DNA of 64,000 bases from Endomicrobium proavitum. Lineage in GTDB: Bacteria; Elusimicrobiota; Endomicrobiia; Endomicrobiales; Endomicrobiaceae. A program made the translations under genes and the position numbers. Where the stretch lies: the NCBI RefSeq assembly GCF_001027545.1, contig NZ_CP009498.1, positions 558,001-622,000 of the forward strand, written 5' to 3'. The notes under the pieces were generated by a model, which was not told the DNA's origin, did not search any database, and worked only from the letters and a program-made list of their open reading frames with translations. Positions 53,684 through 62,498 of the stretch are shown one piece after another. Positions within the stretch are counted from its first letter, which is position 1. Each line of letters begins with the position of its first letter.

Positions 53684-54265
53684 GTGAAGAAAATAGCCAT
53701 TATATCATCTCTTATTTCTTTGTGTCTTTCCTTGCCGTTATTGTTAAGTTTTTTTATAAATATTTATATTAATAATAGTATATATATTATTTTTTATACA
53801 TTTATTTTAATTGCCTTGTTGATATTATTATTAATTGTAACGGTATTGCTGCTAATTAAAAAAAATAAACTTTTAAAAAATCTTATCGTTGTTATTTTTA
53901 TGTCGTTTTTAGTATTTTGCATAGTATTTGCAACTGTCATTGCGTTGCCTGACAGCGTGCTTAATGGTTTACCTAAAGGCTCTAACTATCAAAAATTTGA
54001 TTCATCTATTTGGATAGCGTCTGATTATTTGAGAGGGGATAGAAACAGACAATATATGTTGAAAGATTTGATTGAAAATAATTTGCAAGGAAAAACAAGA
54101 GATGAAATAAAGCAGCTTCTTGGTAAACCTGATAAAGAAGAAAAAACTTATATAAGTTACGCAACAGGACCGGAAAGAAGTTTTTTTAGCGTTGATTACG
54201 AATTATTAATAATACTTTTTAATGTAAACAACACTTTTGAACGTTATGAAATACGGCAAGGATAA
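53684..54265 (+). CDS. Membrane protein with a soluble C-terminal domain (SmpA/OmlA-like fold suspected)
   Basis: 193 aa, GTG start. Three hydrophobic segments (about 5-27, 33-57, 66-88), then a soluble domain with 'LIENNLQGKTRDEIKQLLGKPD', the pattern of SmpA/BLIP-like small domains. I do not recognise a family with certainty. Its codons are more A/T-ending than in the core genes. It stands directly before two SUKH immunity-like genes, so it may be an immunity or accessory protein of a lost toxin system. That is inference from context. Confidence 0.75.
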   Translation: MKKIAIISSLISLCLSLPLLLSFFINIYINNSIYIIFYTFILIALLILLLIVTVLLLIKKNKLLKNLIVVIFMSFLVFCIVFATVIALPDSVLNGLPKGSNYQKFDSSIWIASDYLRGDRNRQYMLKDLIENNLQGKTRDEIKQLLGKPDKEEKTYISYATGPERSFFSVDYELLIILFNVNNTFERYEIRQG

Positions 54266-54273
54266 CAAATTTT

Positions 54274-54699
54274 ATGTATTCTTTTCAAAAACTTGAAGAT
54301 TTGATTTCAAAATATTCTAAAGTTAAAAGTTTTACGGGTGGAGTAAATGGCAAAAAAATAGCTTATATAGAAAAAGAATTAAACGTTATTTTACCTGAAC
54401 AATATAAATGGTTTTTAGCAAAATATGGTTACGGAGGCGTATTAGGTATAGAAATATTAGGAGCAGCCTTAAATAATACTTATCCCGTTATTGAATATAC
54501 ACAAAATTGCAGAGAATATAATCTAAATAAACAATGGATAGTTATAGAAAATTGTGATGAATATTACTATTGCTTATCTTGTGAAGATGGAAAAGTTAGA
54601 GATTGGGATTTAAGAAAAAAAACTTATTATGAGTATCCAAATTTTGTAGATTTCTTATACGAAACAATAATGGATAGTGCAGAAAATTGGCAGGAATAA
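54274..54699 (+). CDS. SMI1/KNR4-family (SUKH) protein, copy 1
   Basis: 141 aa. SUKH signature near residues 40-60: 'LPEQYKWFLAKYGYGGVLG'. SUKH proteins are mostly immunity proteins against secreted polymorphic or contact-dependent toxins. The C-terminal 'YYYCLSCEDGKVRDWDL' is shared with copy 2. No toxin gene is present here, so it is an orphan immunity gene by context. Confidence 0.85.
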   Translation: MYSFQKLEDLISKYSKVKSFTGGVNGKKIAYIEKELNVILPEQYKWFLAKYGYGGVLGIEILGAALNNTYPVIEYTQNCREYNLNKQWIVIENCDEYYYCLSCEDGKVRDWDLRKKTYYEYPNFVDFLYETIMDSAENWQE

Positions 54700-54762
54700 C
54701 CAATTCTAAAACGCTTTGCAATAATAAATAGGTCGTGAAATAGGGAAAGGATTAAGCTAATA

Positions 54763-55233
54763 ATGCATACTTATGAAGAAATAGAGCATTTAGTAGAAAA
54801 GTATAAAAGTGCAGCATTCTTTACCGGCGGAGTATGTGAAAGTAAAATAAAAGATGCTCAACAACAGTTAGGAGTATCTTTCCCTGAACAGTATAAATGG
54901 TTTCTATCAAAATACGGACATGGAGGAGTGAATGGAAGTTGGATAGAAGGTATAGGGAAAAGTTCAGAATATCCTGTAGTTGAGCAAACCAAAAGCATTA
55001 GAAAATATTCCAGAAAAAATCTCAATAATCAATGGGTTATCATATACGATGTGGATGAATATTACTATTGTTTATCTTGTGAAGATGGAAAAGTTAGAGA
55101 TTGGGATTTAAGCGGCAAAACATATTATGAAATTGACAGTTTTTTAGATTTTTTATATACGATAATTATGGAATCAGTAGATAATGACGGAAACATATAT
55201 AGAGATGAATGGAAAAAAATAGCGCTAAAATAA
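54763..55233 (+). CDS. SMI1/KNR4-family (SUKH) protein, copy 2
   Basis: 156 aa, SUKH signature 'FPEQYKWFLSKYGHGGVNG'. A tandem paralogue of the previous gene: the N-terminal halves differ at many positions, but 54556-54614 and 55054-55112 (59 nt) differ at only one base. The C-terminus is longer by about 12 residues. Shine-Dalgarno AAAGGA. Probably an immunity protein; the matching toxin is not in the window. Confidence 0.85.
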   Translation: MHTYEEIEHLVEKYKSAAFFTGGVCESKIKDAQQQLGVSFPEQYKWFLSKYGHGGVNGSWIEGIGKSSEYPVVEQTKSIRKYSRKNLNNQWVIIYDVDEYYYCLSCEDGKVRDWDLSGKTYYEIDSFLDFLYTIIMESVDNDGNIYRDEWKKIALK

Positions 55234-55265
55234 TACTCTACAATATCATGTAAACAGACTATCTT

Positions 55266-55895
55266 ATGAAAATAGAAAAACTTGAAAAAGTTCCTACAAG
55301 AAAAGAAATATTCAAACTATCCTTTGACAGCGGGGAAAACGTTATTTTATCTGCTGATATTATAGTTAAGTTTAGCCTTAATAACGGAGTTGTAATATCT
55401 AAAGAAACTTATAAAGAAGTTTTAGCGGCAGATAAAGCTTACCGCGTAACTTACGACGCGCTTAACTTAATTTCGCGCAGCTCTTACAGCTCTAAAACGC
55501 TTTGCGACAAACTCTTACAAAAAGGTTACGAACTTGAAAACGCAAAAGCTGCAGTTGCAAGACTTAAAGAATTAGGCTACATCAACGACGACAAATACGC
55601 TTTAGAATATACAAAATATCTTCTGTCAAAAGGAAAAGGGGAATTCGCAATAAAAGCCGCTCTTGCGGAAAAAGGCGCTTCAAAAGAACAAATAAGCAAT
55701 GCCTTAGAACTTACAAAAACAGAAGAAGAACCTTTTGAACGCATTATAAAAATAATGAAAACCAGATTTAAAAATTTTGACGCGAAAGATCAAAATGAAA
55801 TCAGGCGCGCCGCGTCATTTTTTTTAAGAAGAGGTTTCACTTCGCAAGACATAGCCAAAGCGTTAAGAGAATACAAAAATATAATAATAGAATAG
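55266..55895 (+). CDS. recX: Regulatory protein RecX
   Basis: A 209-aa modulator of RecA filaments, made of three-helix RecX repeats from about residue 60 ('LISRSSYSSKTLCDKLLQKGY', 'LKELGYINDDKYALEYTKYLL', 'FFLRRGFTSQDIAKALRE'). The N-terminal ~55 residues resemble the extension found in Firmicutes-type RecX. recA is not in the window. It is followed by purH after 9 nt. Confidence 0.88.
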   Translation: MKIEKLEKVPTRKEIFKLSFDSGENVILSADIIVKFSLNNGVVISKETYKEVLAADKAYRVTYDALNLISRSSYSSKTLCDKLLQKGYELENAKAAVARLKELGYINDDKYALEYTKYLLSKGKGEFAIKAALAEKGASKEQISNALELTKTEEEPFERIIKIMKTRFKNFDAKDQNEIRRAASFFLRRGFTSQDIAKALREYKNIIIE

Positions 55896-55904
55896 GAGAA
55901 CAAA

Positions 55905-57461
55905 ATGCCTACGGCACTGCTTAGCGTTTCAGACAAAACGGGAATTGTAAAATTTGCGCAGGAATTAAAAACTTTGGGGTGGCAAATAATTTCAAGCGGC
56001 GGAACCGCAAAAACGTTAAAAGAAAATAATATTGAATGCCGGGAAATATCCGAAGTTACCGGGTTTCCTGAAATTCTTGACGGAAGGGTGAAAACTCTAA
56101 ATCCTAAAATTCACGGCGGCATTCTTGCAATAAGAGAAAAATCTGAACATGCCGCGCAGCTTAAAAAACACGATATAAACGCAATAGATATTGTTGCGGT
56201 AAATCTTTATCCGTTTGAAGAAACCATCAACAAAATACCAAAACCGGAAAATAAAAAAATAAATCAGGAAGTAATTGAAAATATAGACATCGGCGGCGTT
56301 GCGCTTTTAAGAGCGGCTGCAAAAAATTATAAAGACGTTTTAGTTATTTGCGACGCAGCCGATTATGACAATGTAATTGAAAAATTAAATTCCAAATCCG
56401 CAGACGGCGAGTTTAAACTTGCCCTTGCGGCAAAAGCTTTCCGCCATACCGCTTATTATGATTCTTTAATATCTAATTATTTAACTTATGAAAAATTTCC
56501 GTCGCAGGCTTCTATACCGCTTAAAAAACTTTCCGGTTTAAGATACGGAGAAAACCCGCATCAAGGGGCGGCTCTTTACGGTAACGGAACTCAAGCAAAT
56601 AAGTCTGTTGTAATATCGGCAAAACAGCTTCACGGGAAAGAGCTTTCTTATAACAACTATTTAGATTTGGAAGCGGCATGGAGACTTGTGCACGAGTTTG
56701 GCGCGCCCGCTTGCGCAATTATAAAACACAACAATCCTTGCGGCTGCGCCGAGGGAGAAAACGTTAAAGAAGCTTATTTAAAAGCCCTTGAGTGCGACCC
56801 TGTAAGCGCGTTCGGCGGCATTATAGCGTTTAACAAACCCGTTGACGCGGACACAGCGCAAGAAATTTCAAAACTTTTTGCGGAGTGCGTTATAACTTCC
56901 GAATATTCCAAAGAAGCGTTTGAAATTTTAACAAAGAAAAAAAATATCAGACTGTTGCAACAGCCAATACCTTATGCGGTTGAAAAATCCGAAACCGAAT
57001 ACAGAATGTTAACTTCAGGAATGCTTGTTCAAGACAGAGACAATGAGCTTTTTGCAAAAACCGAAAGCATGACAAAACGCAGCCCGACGCAAATTGAAAC
57101 GCAGGCTTTAGATTTTGCGTGGAAAATTTGCAAACACGTAAAATCAAACGCAATTATTTTGGTAAGAGGAAGACAAACCGTAGGCATTGGCGCCGGACAA
57201 ATGAGCAGAATAGATTCTCTTCAAATAGCCCTTAAAAAGATGAGAGAAATTGCAGCTGAAACGGCGGGAAAAGATACTCCGTTAGTTCTTGCTTCAGACG
57301 CATTCTTTCCGTTTCCCGACGTTGTTGAAGAAGCCGCAAAGGCAGGCGTTACGGCAATAATTCAGCCCGGCGGCTCTATTAAAGATCAAGATTCTATAAA
57401 CGCCGCAGACAACAACGGCATAGCAATGGTAGCAACCGGCATGAGACACTTTAAACATTGA
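55905..57461 (+). CDS. purH: Bifunctional AICAR transformylase/IMP cyclohydrolase
   Basis: Last two steps of IMP synthesis. The IMP cyclohydrolase domain (about 1-195) has 'SVSDKTGIVKFAQEL' and 'ILDGRVKTLNPKIHGGILA'. The transformylase domain (about 200-518) has 'LRYGENPHQGAALYG' and the catalytic 'IIKHNNPCGCA'. 518 aa, full length. It has an AGGAG Shine-Dalgarno. No other purine gene is adjacent. Confidence 0.96.
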   Translation: MPTALLSVSDKTGIVKFAQELKTLGWQIISSGGTAKTLKENNIECREISEVTGFPEILDGRVKTLNPKIHGGILAIREKSEHAAQLKKHDINAIDIVAVNLYPFEETINKIPKPENKKINQEVIENIDIGGVALLRAAAKNYKDVLVICDAADYDNVIEKLNSKSADGEFKLALAAKAFRHTAYYDSLISNYLTYEKFPSQASIPLKKLSGLRYGENPHQGAALYGNGTQANKSVVISAKQLHGKELSYNNYLDLEAAWRLVHEFGAPACAIIKHNNPCGCAEGENVKEAYLKALECDPVSAFGGIIAFNKPVDADTAQEISKLFAECVITSEYSKEAFEILTKKKNIRLLQQPIPYAVEKSETEYRMLTSGMLVQDRDNELFAKTESMTKRSPTQIETQALDFAWKICKHVKSNAIILVRGRQTVGIGAGQMSRIDSLQIALKKMREIAAETAGKDTPLVLASDAFFPFPDVVEEAAKAGVTAIIQPGGSIKDQDSINAADNNGIAMVATGMRHFKH

Positions 57462-57599
57462 TAACGGCTTGTCTTTTGCGTTTCCGCTTCGTCGCGGCAA
57501 TGCCCCCGCAGAAATGCAAAATACTGCACTTAACCGCATTCTAAAATGCAATATTTGTTAAAGTTCCGTAGTTATATAGGTATAACATGGGAGGGAAAA
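57462..57599. other. purH downstream spacer: small hairpin and weak promoter, no gene
   Basis: Holds a small hairpin GCATT/AATGC (57536-57540 with 57545-57549) and a possible promoter for the next gene (TTAAAG 57558-57563, 17 nt, TATAAC 57581-57586). The last would put transcription almost on the GGGAGGG Shine-Dalgarno. No open frame of interest. Confidence 0.35.
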
Positions 57600-58298
57600 A
57601 TGAAAAAAATTAATACTATTCTCATATTGTTTGCAATTATGACGCTCTGCTCATCGCAAGTTTTAAGCGCGCGCCATAACAATAATCACCGTCATCGCGG
57701 CAATGTAAAAGTTGGCGTGTATTATGATTTTGGCTTTAGACCTTATCACGGATATTGGAATTACGATCCATATTATAATTACTACAAAAACTATTACTAC
57801 GACACGCAATATCAAAAGAAAAAAGCTATCGCCGCGTTAGATGAAATAAAACTTTTAGAACAAATCAAGGCAGACAGCGCCGCGGCGGAAATTGAACTTT
57901 TCAAAATAAGAGTTGTAAAAACAAGATTTTATAAGCAGTATTTTACAGACAGAATCCCTGAATCCACCGCTGAAATTACAGTACAAAACAATAGCGACAA
58001 AGAAATAGCGAAACTTTTTTTTCACGGAAAAATTGTTACGCACATATCCGGCAACGTTCTTATAGACGACTATTTTGCTTATGATTTACAAGAACCTCTT
58101 GACCAGGGAGAAACGCAAACTTACAACATACCGTTAAACTCTTTTGGCGGATGGGCAAAAGTACAAGCTCCGGATCTTGCCGTATTTAGCGTTGACGTCA
58201 ACGGATTTATGTCCACAGATGCGGAAGTATTTGCTCCGGCTTGGACTGTAGAAGATCAAAAAAAATTAGACCAGTTGAAAAGCAAATACGTGAAATGA
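57600..58298 (+). CDS. Exported protein of unknown function, Tyr/His/Asn-rich N-terminal part
   Basis: 232 aa. A signal peptide (about 1-23, ending 'QVLSA-RH') is followed by a His/Asn-rich then very Tyr-rich stretch (about 24-75), a short helical segment, and a beta-rich domain ('AEITVQNNSDKEIAKLFFHG'). That domain reads like a small immunoglobulin-like or fibronectin-like fold seen in exported proteins that modulate hydrophilic partners. I do not recognise the family. It has a strong GGGAGGG Shine-Dalgarno, and its TGA overlaps the lipA ATG. Confidence 0.8.
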   Translation: MKKINTILILFAIMTLCSSQVLSARHNNNHRHRGNVKVGVYYDFGFRPYHGYWNYDPYYNYYKNYYYDTQYQKKKAIAALDEIKLLEQIKADSAAAEIELFKIRVVKTRFYKQYFTDRIPESTAEITVQNNSDKEIAKLFFHGKIVTHISGNVLIDDYFAYDLQEPLDQGETQTYNIPLNSFGGWAKVQAPDLAVFSVDVNGFMSTDAEVFAPAWTVEDQKKLDQLKSKYVK

Positions 58299-59122
58299 AA
58301 ACAGCAAAGAAAAAAATAATTATCGCCGACATAGCCGCGCTTAAAAAGAATTTTGCCTATAACGGATTAAACACCGTTTGCCAAAGCGCAAAATGTCCTA
58401 ATATAGGCGAATGCTATAAAAATAAAACCGCAACATTTTTAATTCTTGGGAAAAACTGCACGCGCGCATGCGCTTTTTGCGGCGTGGATAAATTTACTCC
58501 AGAACCGTTAGACGCAGACGAACCTAAACGCGTTGCGCGGGCAATAAAAGATTTAGGACTTTCTTACAGCGTCATAACTTCCGTAACGCGCGATGATTTG
58601 CCCGACGGCGGCGCAGAGCATTTTGCGCGCACAATTACGGAAATAAAAAATTCAATTCCAAACGTAAAAATTGAAGTTTTAGTTCCGGATTTCAAAGGCG
58701 AGCAAAGTTCGTTAAATATAGTTTTAGCGGCAAAACCTGATGTGTTTTCTCACAATTTGGAAACTGTCGCACCGCTTTATAATATGGCGCGCAAAGGCGC
58801 CGACTACAAACGCTCGCTTGACGTGTTAAAATACGCAAAGAGAAAAGGTTTTAAAGTAAAAACGGGCATAATGACAGGGCTTGGCGAAACTTTAAGCCAA
58901 ATTTTTAATTTAATTGACGACGTGAAAAACGCCGGAATAGATATTTTAACCGTAGGGCAATATCTTGCGCCTACAAAAAAACATCTTCCCGTTGTAAAAG
59001 AATACTCGCCCAAAGAGTTTGAAGAAATCGAAAAATACGCGTTAAAAATAAACATTCCTAAAATTGTCTGCGGACGTTATGTGCGCAGCTCTTATCTTGC
59101 CGAAAAACACTACAACAGCTAA
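58295..59122 (+). CDS. lipA: Lipoyl synthase LipA
   Basis: A radical-SAM enzyme inserting two sulfurs into octanoyl groups on carrier proteins. Auxiliary cluster motif CxxxxCxxxxxC in 'CQSAKCPNIGEC', radical-SAM motif CxxxCxxC in 'CTRACAFCGV', and the C-terminal 'RSSY' motif whose Ser ligates the auxiliary cluster. 275 aa, slightly short at the N-terminus but complete. The start at 58295 overlaps the previous stop (ATGA). Confidence 0.96.
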   Translation: MKTAKKKIIIADIAALKKNFAYNGLNTVCQSAKCPNIGECYKNKTATFLILGKNCTRACAFCGVDKFTPEPLDADEPKRVARAIKDLGLSYSVITSVTRDDLPDGGAEHFARTITEIKNSIPNVKIEVLVPDFKGEQSSLNIVLAAKPDVFSHNLETVAPLYNMARKGADYKRSLDVLKYAKRKGFKVKTGIMTGLGETLSQIFNLIDDVKNAGIDILTVGQYLAPTKKHLPVVKEYSPKEFEEIEKYALKINIPKIVCGRYVRSSYLAEKHYNS

Positions 59123-59127
59123 CCTGT

Positions 59128-59148
59128 TAATTGTTTCAATTTTCAATT
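59128..59148 (-). repeat. Heptad repeat in the lipA-psd spacer
   Basis: On the - strand two exact AATTGAA units (59148-59142 and 59141-59135), followed by a degenerate third. The same unit opens the array in the pssA-leuA spacer at 60815. Confidence 0.5.
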
Positions 59149-59152
59149 ATTT

Positions 59153-59182
59153 TTGACAAAAAAACCATTTTTTTTGTAAAAT
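59153..59182 (+). promoter_or_regulatory. Promoter of psd-pssA
   Basis: Consensus TTGACA (59153-59158), 18 nt, then TAAAAT (59177-59182). The leader to the psd ATG is about 93 nt, long for this genome. It can form a small stem TTGAG (59204-59208) / CTCAA (59227-59231) that encloses ACC/GGT. No known riboswitch is recognised. Confidence 0.75.
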
Positions 59183-59281
59183 TACAGAGATTTATCTATA
59201 GCGTTGAGTCCGCGTTACCGGCTGGTCTCAAAATTTTCAGAAAACTACAGATAACAAATTACGTTTAAAAGAGGGGATATA

Positions 59282-59905
59282 ATGTCCATTGTAAAAGAAG
59301 GTTATCCGTTTATTTTAATTCCGTTTATTGCGGGAGCGGCGTCAGTTTATGCCGGAACGCAAATAAGTTTTGTGTTCTATGTTATCGGCGCAATTTTACT
59401 TTTAGCGGCGTTGTTTTGCCTGTATTTTTTCAGAGACCCTAAAATTAAAATAACGGAAGGGGAAAATTTAATTCTCTCGCCGTGCAACGGCACGGTTTTA
59501 GAAGTAAGCGAAAATGAAAATGAAAAAGTTATAAGAGTTTTTTTATCTGTTTTTGACGTGCATTTGCAGCGTTCCCCTATAGCCGGAAAAGTTACAAAAG
59601 TAGAATATAAACCGGGGAAATTTTTAAAAGCCATGGAGCCCGAAGCGCATATAGTAAACGAACAAAACGTAATAACCATAGAAAATAAAAACGGAACATA
59701 TCTTGTAAAACAGATAGCCGGAATTTTGGCAAGAAGATGCGTATCTTGGGTAAAAGCCGGCGACGTTTTAAAAACAGGCGACAAAATAGGCGTTATAAAA
59801 TTCAGCTCGCAGGTAGATTTGCATATGCCCAAAAACATAACGATAAAAGTAAAAAAAGGCGACAAAGTAGTTTCCGCCATAACAGTTTTGGGCTCTATAA
59901 ATTAA
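59282..59905 (+). CDS. psd: Phosphatidylserine decarboxylase (small, PSD-B type), atypical cleavage site
   Basis: Makes phosphatidylethanolamine. 207 aa, two N-terminal hydrophobic helices, and the short-type pattern 'FRDPKIKITEGENLILSPCNGTV', with the conserved His in 'FDVHLQRSPIAGKV'. The self-cleaving site usually reads F-G-S; here it is F-S-S ('VIKFSSQVDLHMP'). The pyruvoyl-forming Ser is kept, but the preceding Gly is Ser. It is followed by pssA, the enzyme that makes its substrate. Confidence 0.9.
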   Translation: MSIVKEGYPFILIPFIAGAASVYAGTQISFVFYVIGAILLLAALFCLYFFRDPKIKITEGENLILSPCNGTVLEVSENENEKVIRVFLSVFDVHLQRSPIAGKVTKVEYKPGKFLKAMEPEAHIVNEQNVITIENKNGTYLVKQIAGILARRCVSWVKAGDVLKTGDKIGVIKFSSQVDLHMPKNITIKVKKGDKVVSAITVLGSIN

Positions 59906-59931
59906 ATTGTAAACGTTACGCAGAGGATAAA

Positions 59932-60744
59932 ATGAAAACAACCAGTTTGAAAAAAGGCATTTACATTCTGCCGAGTTTATTTACATGCGGAAATATGACT
60001 TTTGGATTTTTGTCAATGTTATCGTCGGTATCGGGACATTTCACGCAGGCGGCATGGCTTTTAATTTGTTCCATAGCTTGCGATATGCTTGACGGCCGCG
60101 TTGCAAGAATGACAAAAACCACAAGCGAATTCGGCGTGCAGCTTGACTCTTTAAGCGACTTGATTTCTTTCGGATTAGCGCCGGCAATTATGATTTACAT
60201 GTTAGGGCTTAAAGATATGGGTAAAATCGGCATTGCCATAGCCGTTTTATTTGTTTTGTGCAGCGCGTTGAGGCTTGCAAAATTTAACGTTAAAGCGCAA
60301 GACGGCGTAGTGCACTCGTCTTTTTCCGGACTTCCTACTCCGGCATCAGCGGGGCTTTTAATATCTTTTGTTTTAAGTTTTGAACTTTTAAATACCGGCG
60401 GGCAGTCGCTTACTTTTAAATCTATACCGCTGCTTATGAACACAATGCCCACATTTTTTAACGCAATGCCGGTGGTAATGGTTGTGCTCTCGCTTCTTAT
60501 GGTTTCAAACATACCGTTTGCGTCGTTTAAGAAAATGAAACTTTCAAAACCGCAGGCGCTGCAGGTTCTTGTAATTATAATAGTGCTTTTGGTAATTGTT
60601 ATAGTTTATCCGCAAAATACATTTTTTATTTTGTTCTCGCTGTATGTTTTGTCCGGCGTTGTAATTTACGCTTTGAAATATCTTAACCGCGTTAAAAATT
60701 ACGCTAAAAGAAAAACCGGAAAAAGGAAACGCAAACATGAGTAA
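59932..60744 (+). CDS. pssA: CDP-diacylglycerol-serine O-phosphatidyltransferase
   Basis: Makes phosphatidylserine from CDP-diacylglycerol and serine. A CDP-alcohol phosphatidyltransferase motif DG-x2-AR-x8-G-x3-D-x3-D is intact in '[19 protein letters not shown]' plus the following LDSLSD. 270 aa, about eight membrane helices. GAGG Shine-Dalgarno. The pair psd-pssA gives the complete route to phosphatidylethanolamine. Confidence 0.95.
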   Translation: MKTTSLKKGIYILPSLFTCGNMTFGFLSMLSSVSGHFTQAAWLLICSIACDMLDGRVARMTKTTSEFGVQLDSLSDLISFGLAPAIMIYMLGLKDMGKIGIAIAVLFVLCSALRLAKFNVKAQDGVVHSSFSGLPTPASAGLLISFVLSFELLNTGGQSLTFKSIPLLMNTMPTFFNAMPVVMVVLSLLMVSNIPFASFKKMKLSKPQALQVLVIIIVLLVIVIVYPQNTFFILFSLYVLSGVVIYALKYLNRVKNYAKRKTGKRKRKHE

Positions 60745-60814
60745 ATTTTTCTTACCTTCAATATATAAAACGCTGCAAGCAGGCATGCCCGGAAATTGGC
60801 GACTTAGAAACGAC

Positions 60815-60840
60815 AATTGAAAATTTAGATTTGAAAATTG
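60815..60840 (+). repeat. Heptad repeat in the pssA-leuA spacer
   Basis: Units AATTGAA (60815), AATTTAG (60822), ATTTGAA (60829) and a partial AATTG (60836). The spacing is exactly seven. It lies just before the leuA Shine-Dalgarno. The rest of the spacer (60745-60814) has no gene. Confidence 0.6.
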
Positions 60841-60863
60841 CCGTATTTAAGGAGACAAACACT

Positions 60864-62393
60864 ATGAAACAAGACAAGATAATATTTTTTGATACAACTT
60901 TAAGAGACGGGGAACAATCGCCCGGCGCAAGTATGAATTTTCAAGAAAAGCTGCTTGTTGCAAAACAGCTGGAAACGCTCGGCGTTGACGTTATTGAAGC
61001 CGGTTTTCCTATTTCAAGCCCCGGAGATTTTGAATCCGTAAAAGCCATAGCGAAAGCTGTAAAAAAATCGTCGGTTGCCGGGCTTGCAAGAGCTTCCGAG
61101 AAAGATATAAAAGCAGCTTGGGACGCCGTTAAATATGCAAAAAAACCGAGAATCCACATATTTTTGGCAACTTCAGATTTGCACATTGAGAAGAAACTTC
61201 AAAAAACAAGAGCTCAAATTTTGGAAATGGCCGTAAAAGCCGTTAAATACGGAAAAAGTTTGTGCAAAGACATAGAATTTTCCGCCGAAGACGCAGGACG
61301 TTCCGACATGGATTTTTTGTGCAAAGTCGTTGAAGCCGTTATTAACGCAGGGGCGTCAACGGTAAATATTCCCGATACGGTAGGTTACACAATGCCTGCG
61401 GAGTTCGGCGCAAAAATTGCGGAAATAAAAAAACGCGTTCCTAACATTAACAAGGCGATAATAAGCGTTCACTGTCATAACGATTTAGGTTTGGCTGTGG
61501 CAAACTCTCTTTCTGCAATAGAAAACGGCGCAAGACAAGTTGAATGCACAATTAACGGAATAGGCGAAAGAGCGGGAAACGCAAGCCTTGAAGAAATTGC
61601 AATGGCTATTAAAGTGCGTCCGCATTATTATAATGTGGGGCACAATATTAACACAAAAGAAATTTATAAAACCAGCAAACTTGTGTCTTCTTTAACGGGC
61701 GTTGCCGTGCAGGTAAATAAAGCCGTAGTGGGCGCAAACGCTTTTGCGCACGAATCCGGCATTCATCAGGACGGCGTTTTAAAATCAAGAGAAACTTATG
61801 AAATAATGAACCCCGCGGACGTTGGCGTTCCGGAAAGCTCGCTTGTTTTAGGCAAACATTCCGGCAGACACGCGCTATTTAACAGAATCAAATCGCTGGG
61901 ATACAAACTTGAAAGCAAAGCTTTGGAGCAAATTTTTGAAAAGTTCAAAGTTTTGGCGGACAAGAAAAAAGTTATTTTTGACGACGACATAGTAGCTTTA
62001 ATAGAAGAAGACGCCGCTTCCGAAAAAGAAATATTTTCTTTGGTATATCAAAGCGCCACAAGCGGAACCGCAACAATTCCTACTGCAACCGTGCGCATAA
62101 CAGATAACAATAAAAAGGACAAAGTCCTTCAGGAAGCCGCCTGCGGAGTTGGCCCTGTGGACGCAACTTACAGAGCAATAGATAAAATAACAAAAATGGA
62201 TATAAAGCTTACGGATTTTTCTTTGAAAGCCGTATCTTCAGGCGTGGACGCGCTGGGCGAAGTTTTCTTAAAAGCCAAACACAAAGGAATGATTTTTTCC
62301 GGCAAAGGCACTTCAACAGATATTGTTGAAGCCAGCGCAAAAGCGTATATGCAGGCAATAAATAAAGCAAAAGCGTTTGATAAAAAGAAATAA
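60864..62393 (+). CDS. leuA: 2-isopropylmalate synthase
   Basis: First step of leucine synthesis. A DRE-TIM barrel with '[16 protein letters not shown]', metal-binding '[14 protein letters not shown]' and '[14 protein letters not shown]', and the C-terminal LeuA regulatory domain (about 385-509) that senses leucine. 509 aa, full length. The ATG at 60864 has AAGGAGA upstream; the in-frame TTG at 60831 lies inside the repeat and was not used. Confidence 0.96.
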   Translation: MKQDKIIFFDTTLRDGEQSPGASMNFQEKLLVAKQLETLGVDVIEAGFPISSPGDFESVKAIAKAVKKSSVAGLARASEKDIKAAWDAVKYAKKPRIHIFLATSDLHIEKKLQKTRAQILEMAVKAVKYGKSLCKDIEFSAEDAGRSDMDFLCKVVEAVINAGASTVNIPDTVGYTMPAEFGAKIAEIKKRVPNINKAIISVHCHNDLGLAVANSLSAIENGARQVECTINGIGERAGNASLEEIAMAIKVRPHYYNVGHNINTKEIYKTSKLVSSLTGVAVQVNKAVVGANAFAHESGIHQDGVLKSRETYEIMNPADVGVPESSLVLGKHSGRHALFNRIKSLGYKLESKALEQIFEKFKVLADKKKVIFDDDIVALIEEDAASEKEIFSLVYQSATSGTATIPTATVRITDNNKKDKVLQEAACGVGPVDATYRAIDKITKMDIKLTDFSLKAVSSGVDALGEVFLKAKHKGMIFSGKGTSTDIVEASAKAYMQAINKAKAFDKKK

Positions 62394-62408
62394 TAAAAAG
62401 CTTAGAGA

Positions 62409-62464
62409 AGCTTGGAAGTTTGGAAGCGCAGCATATGTTTTTGTTGTTTCCAAACTTCTAAGCT
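62409..62464. repeat. Inverted octad repeats in the leuA-leuC spacer
   Basis: 19-nt arms 62409-62427 and 62446-62464 match at 17 of 19 positions when one is inverted, with an 18-nt loop. Each arm is made of 8-nt units of the AAGYTTGG type, and further units extend to 62475 on the right. There is no T-run, so it is not a plain terminator. Confidence 0.7.
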
Positions 62465-62498
62465 GCCAAACTTCTTAACTTTTATAAGGAGCACATTC

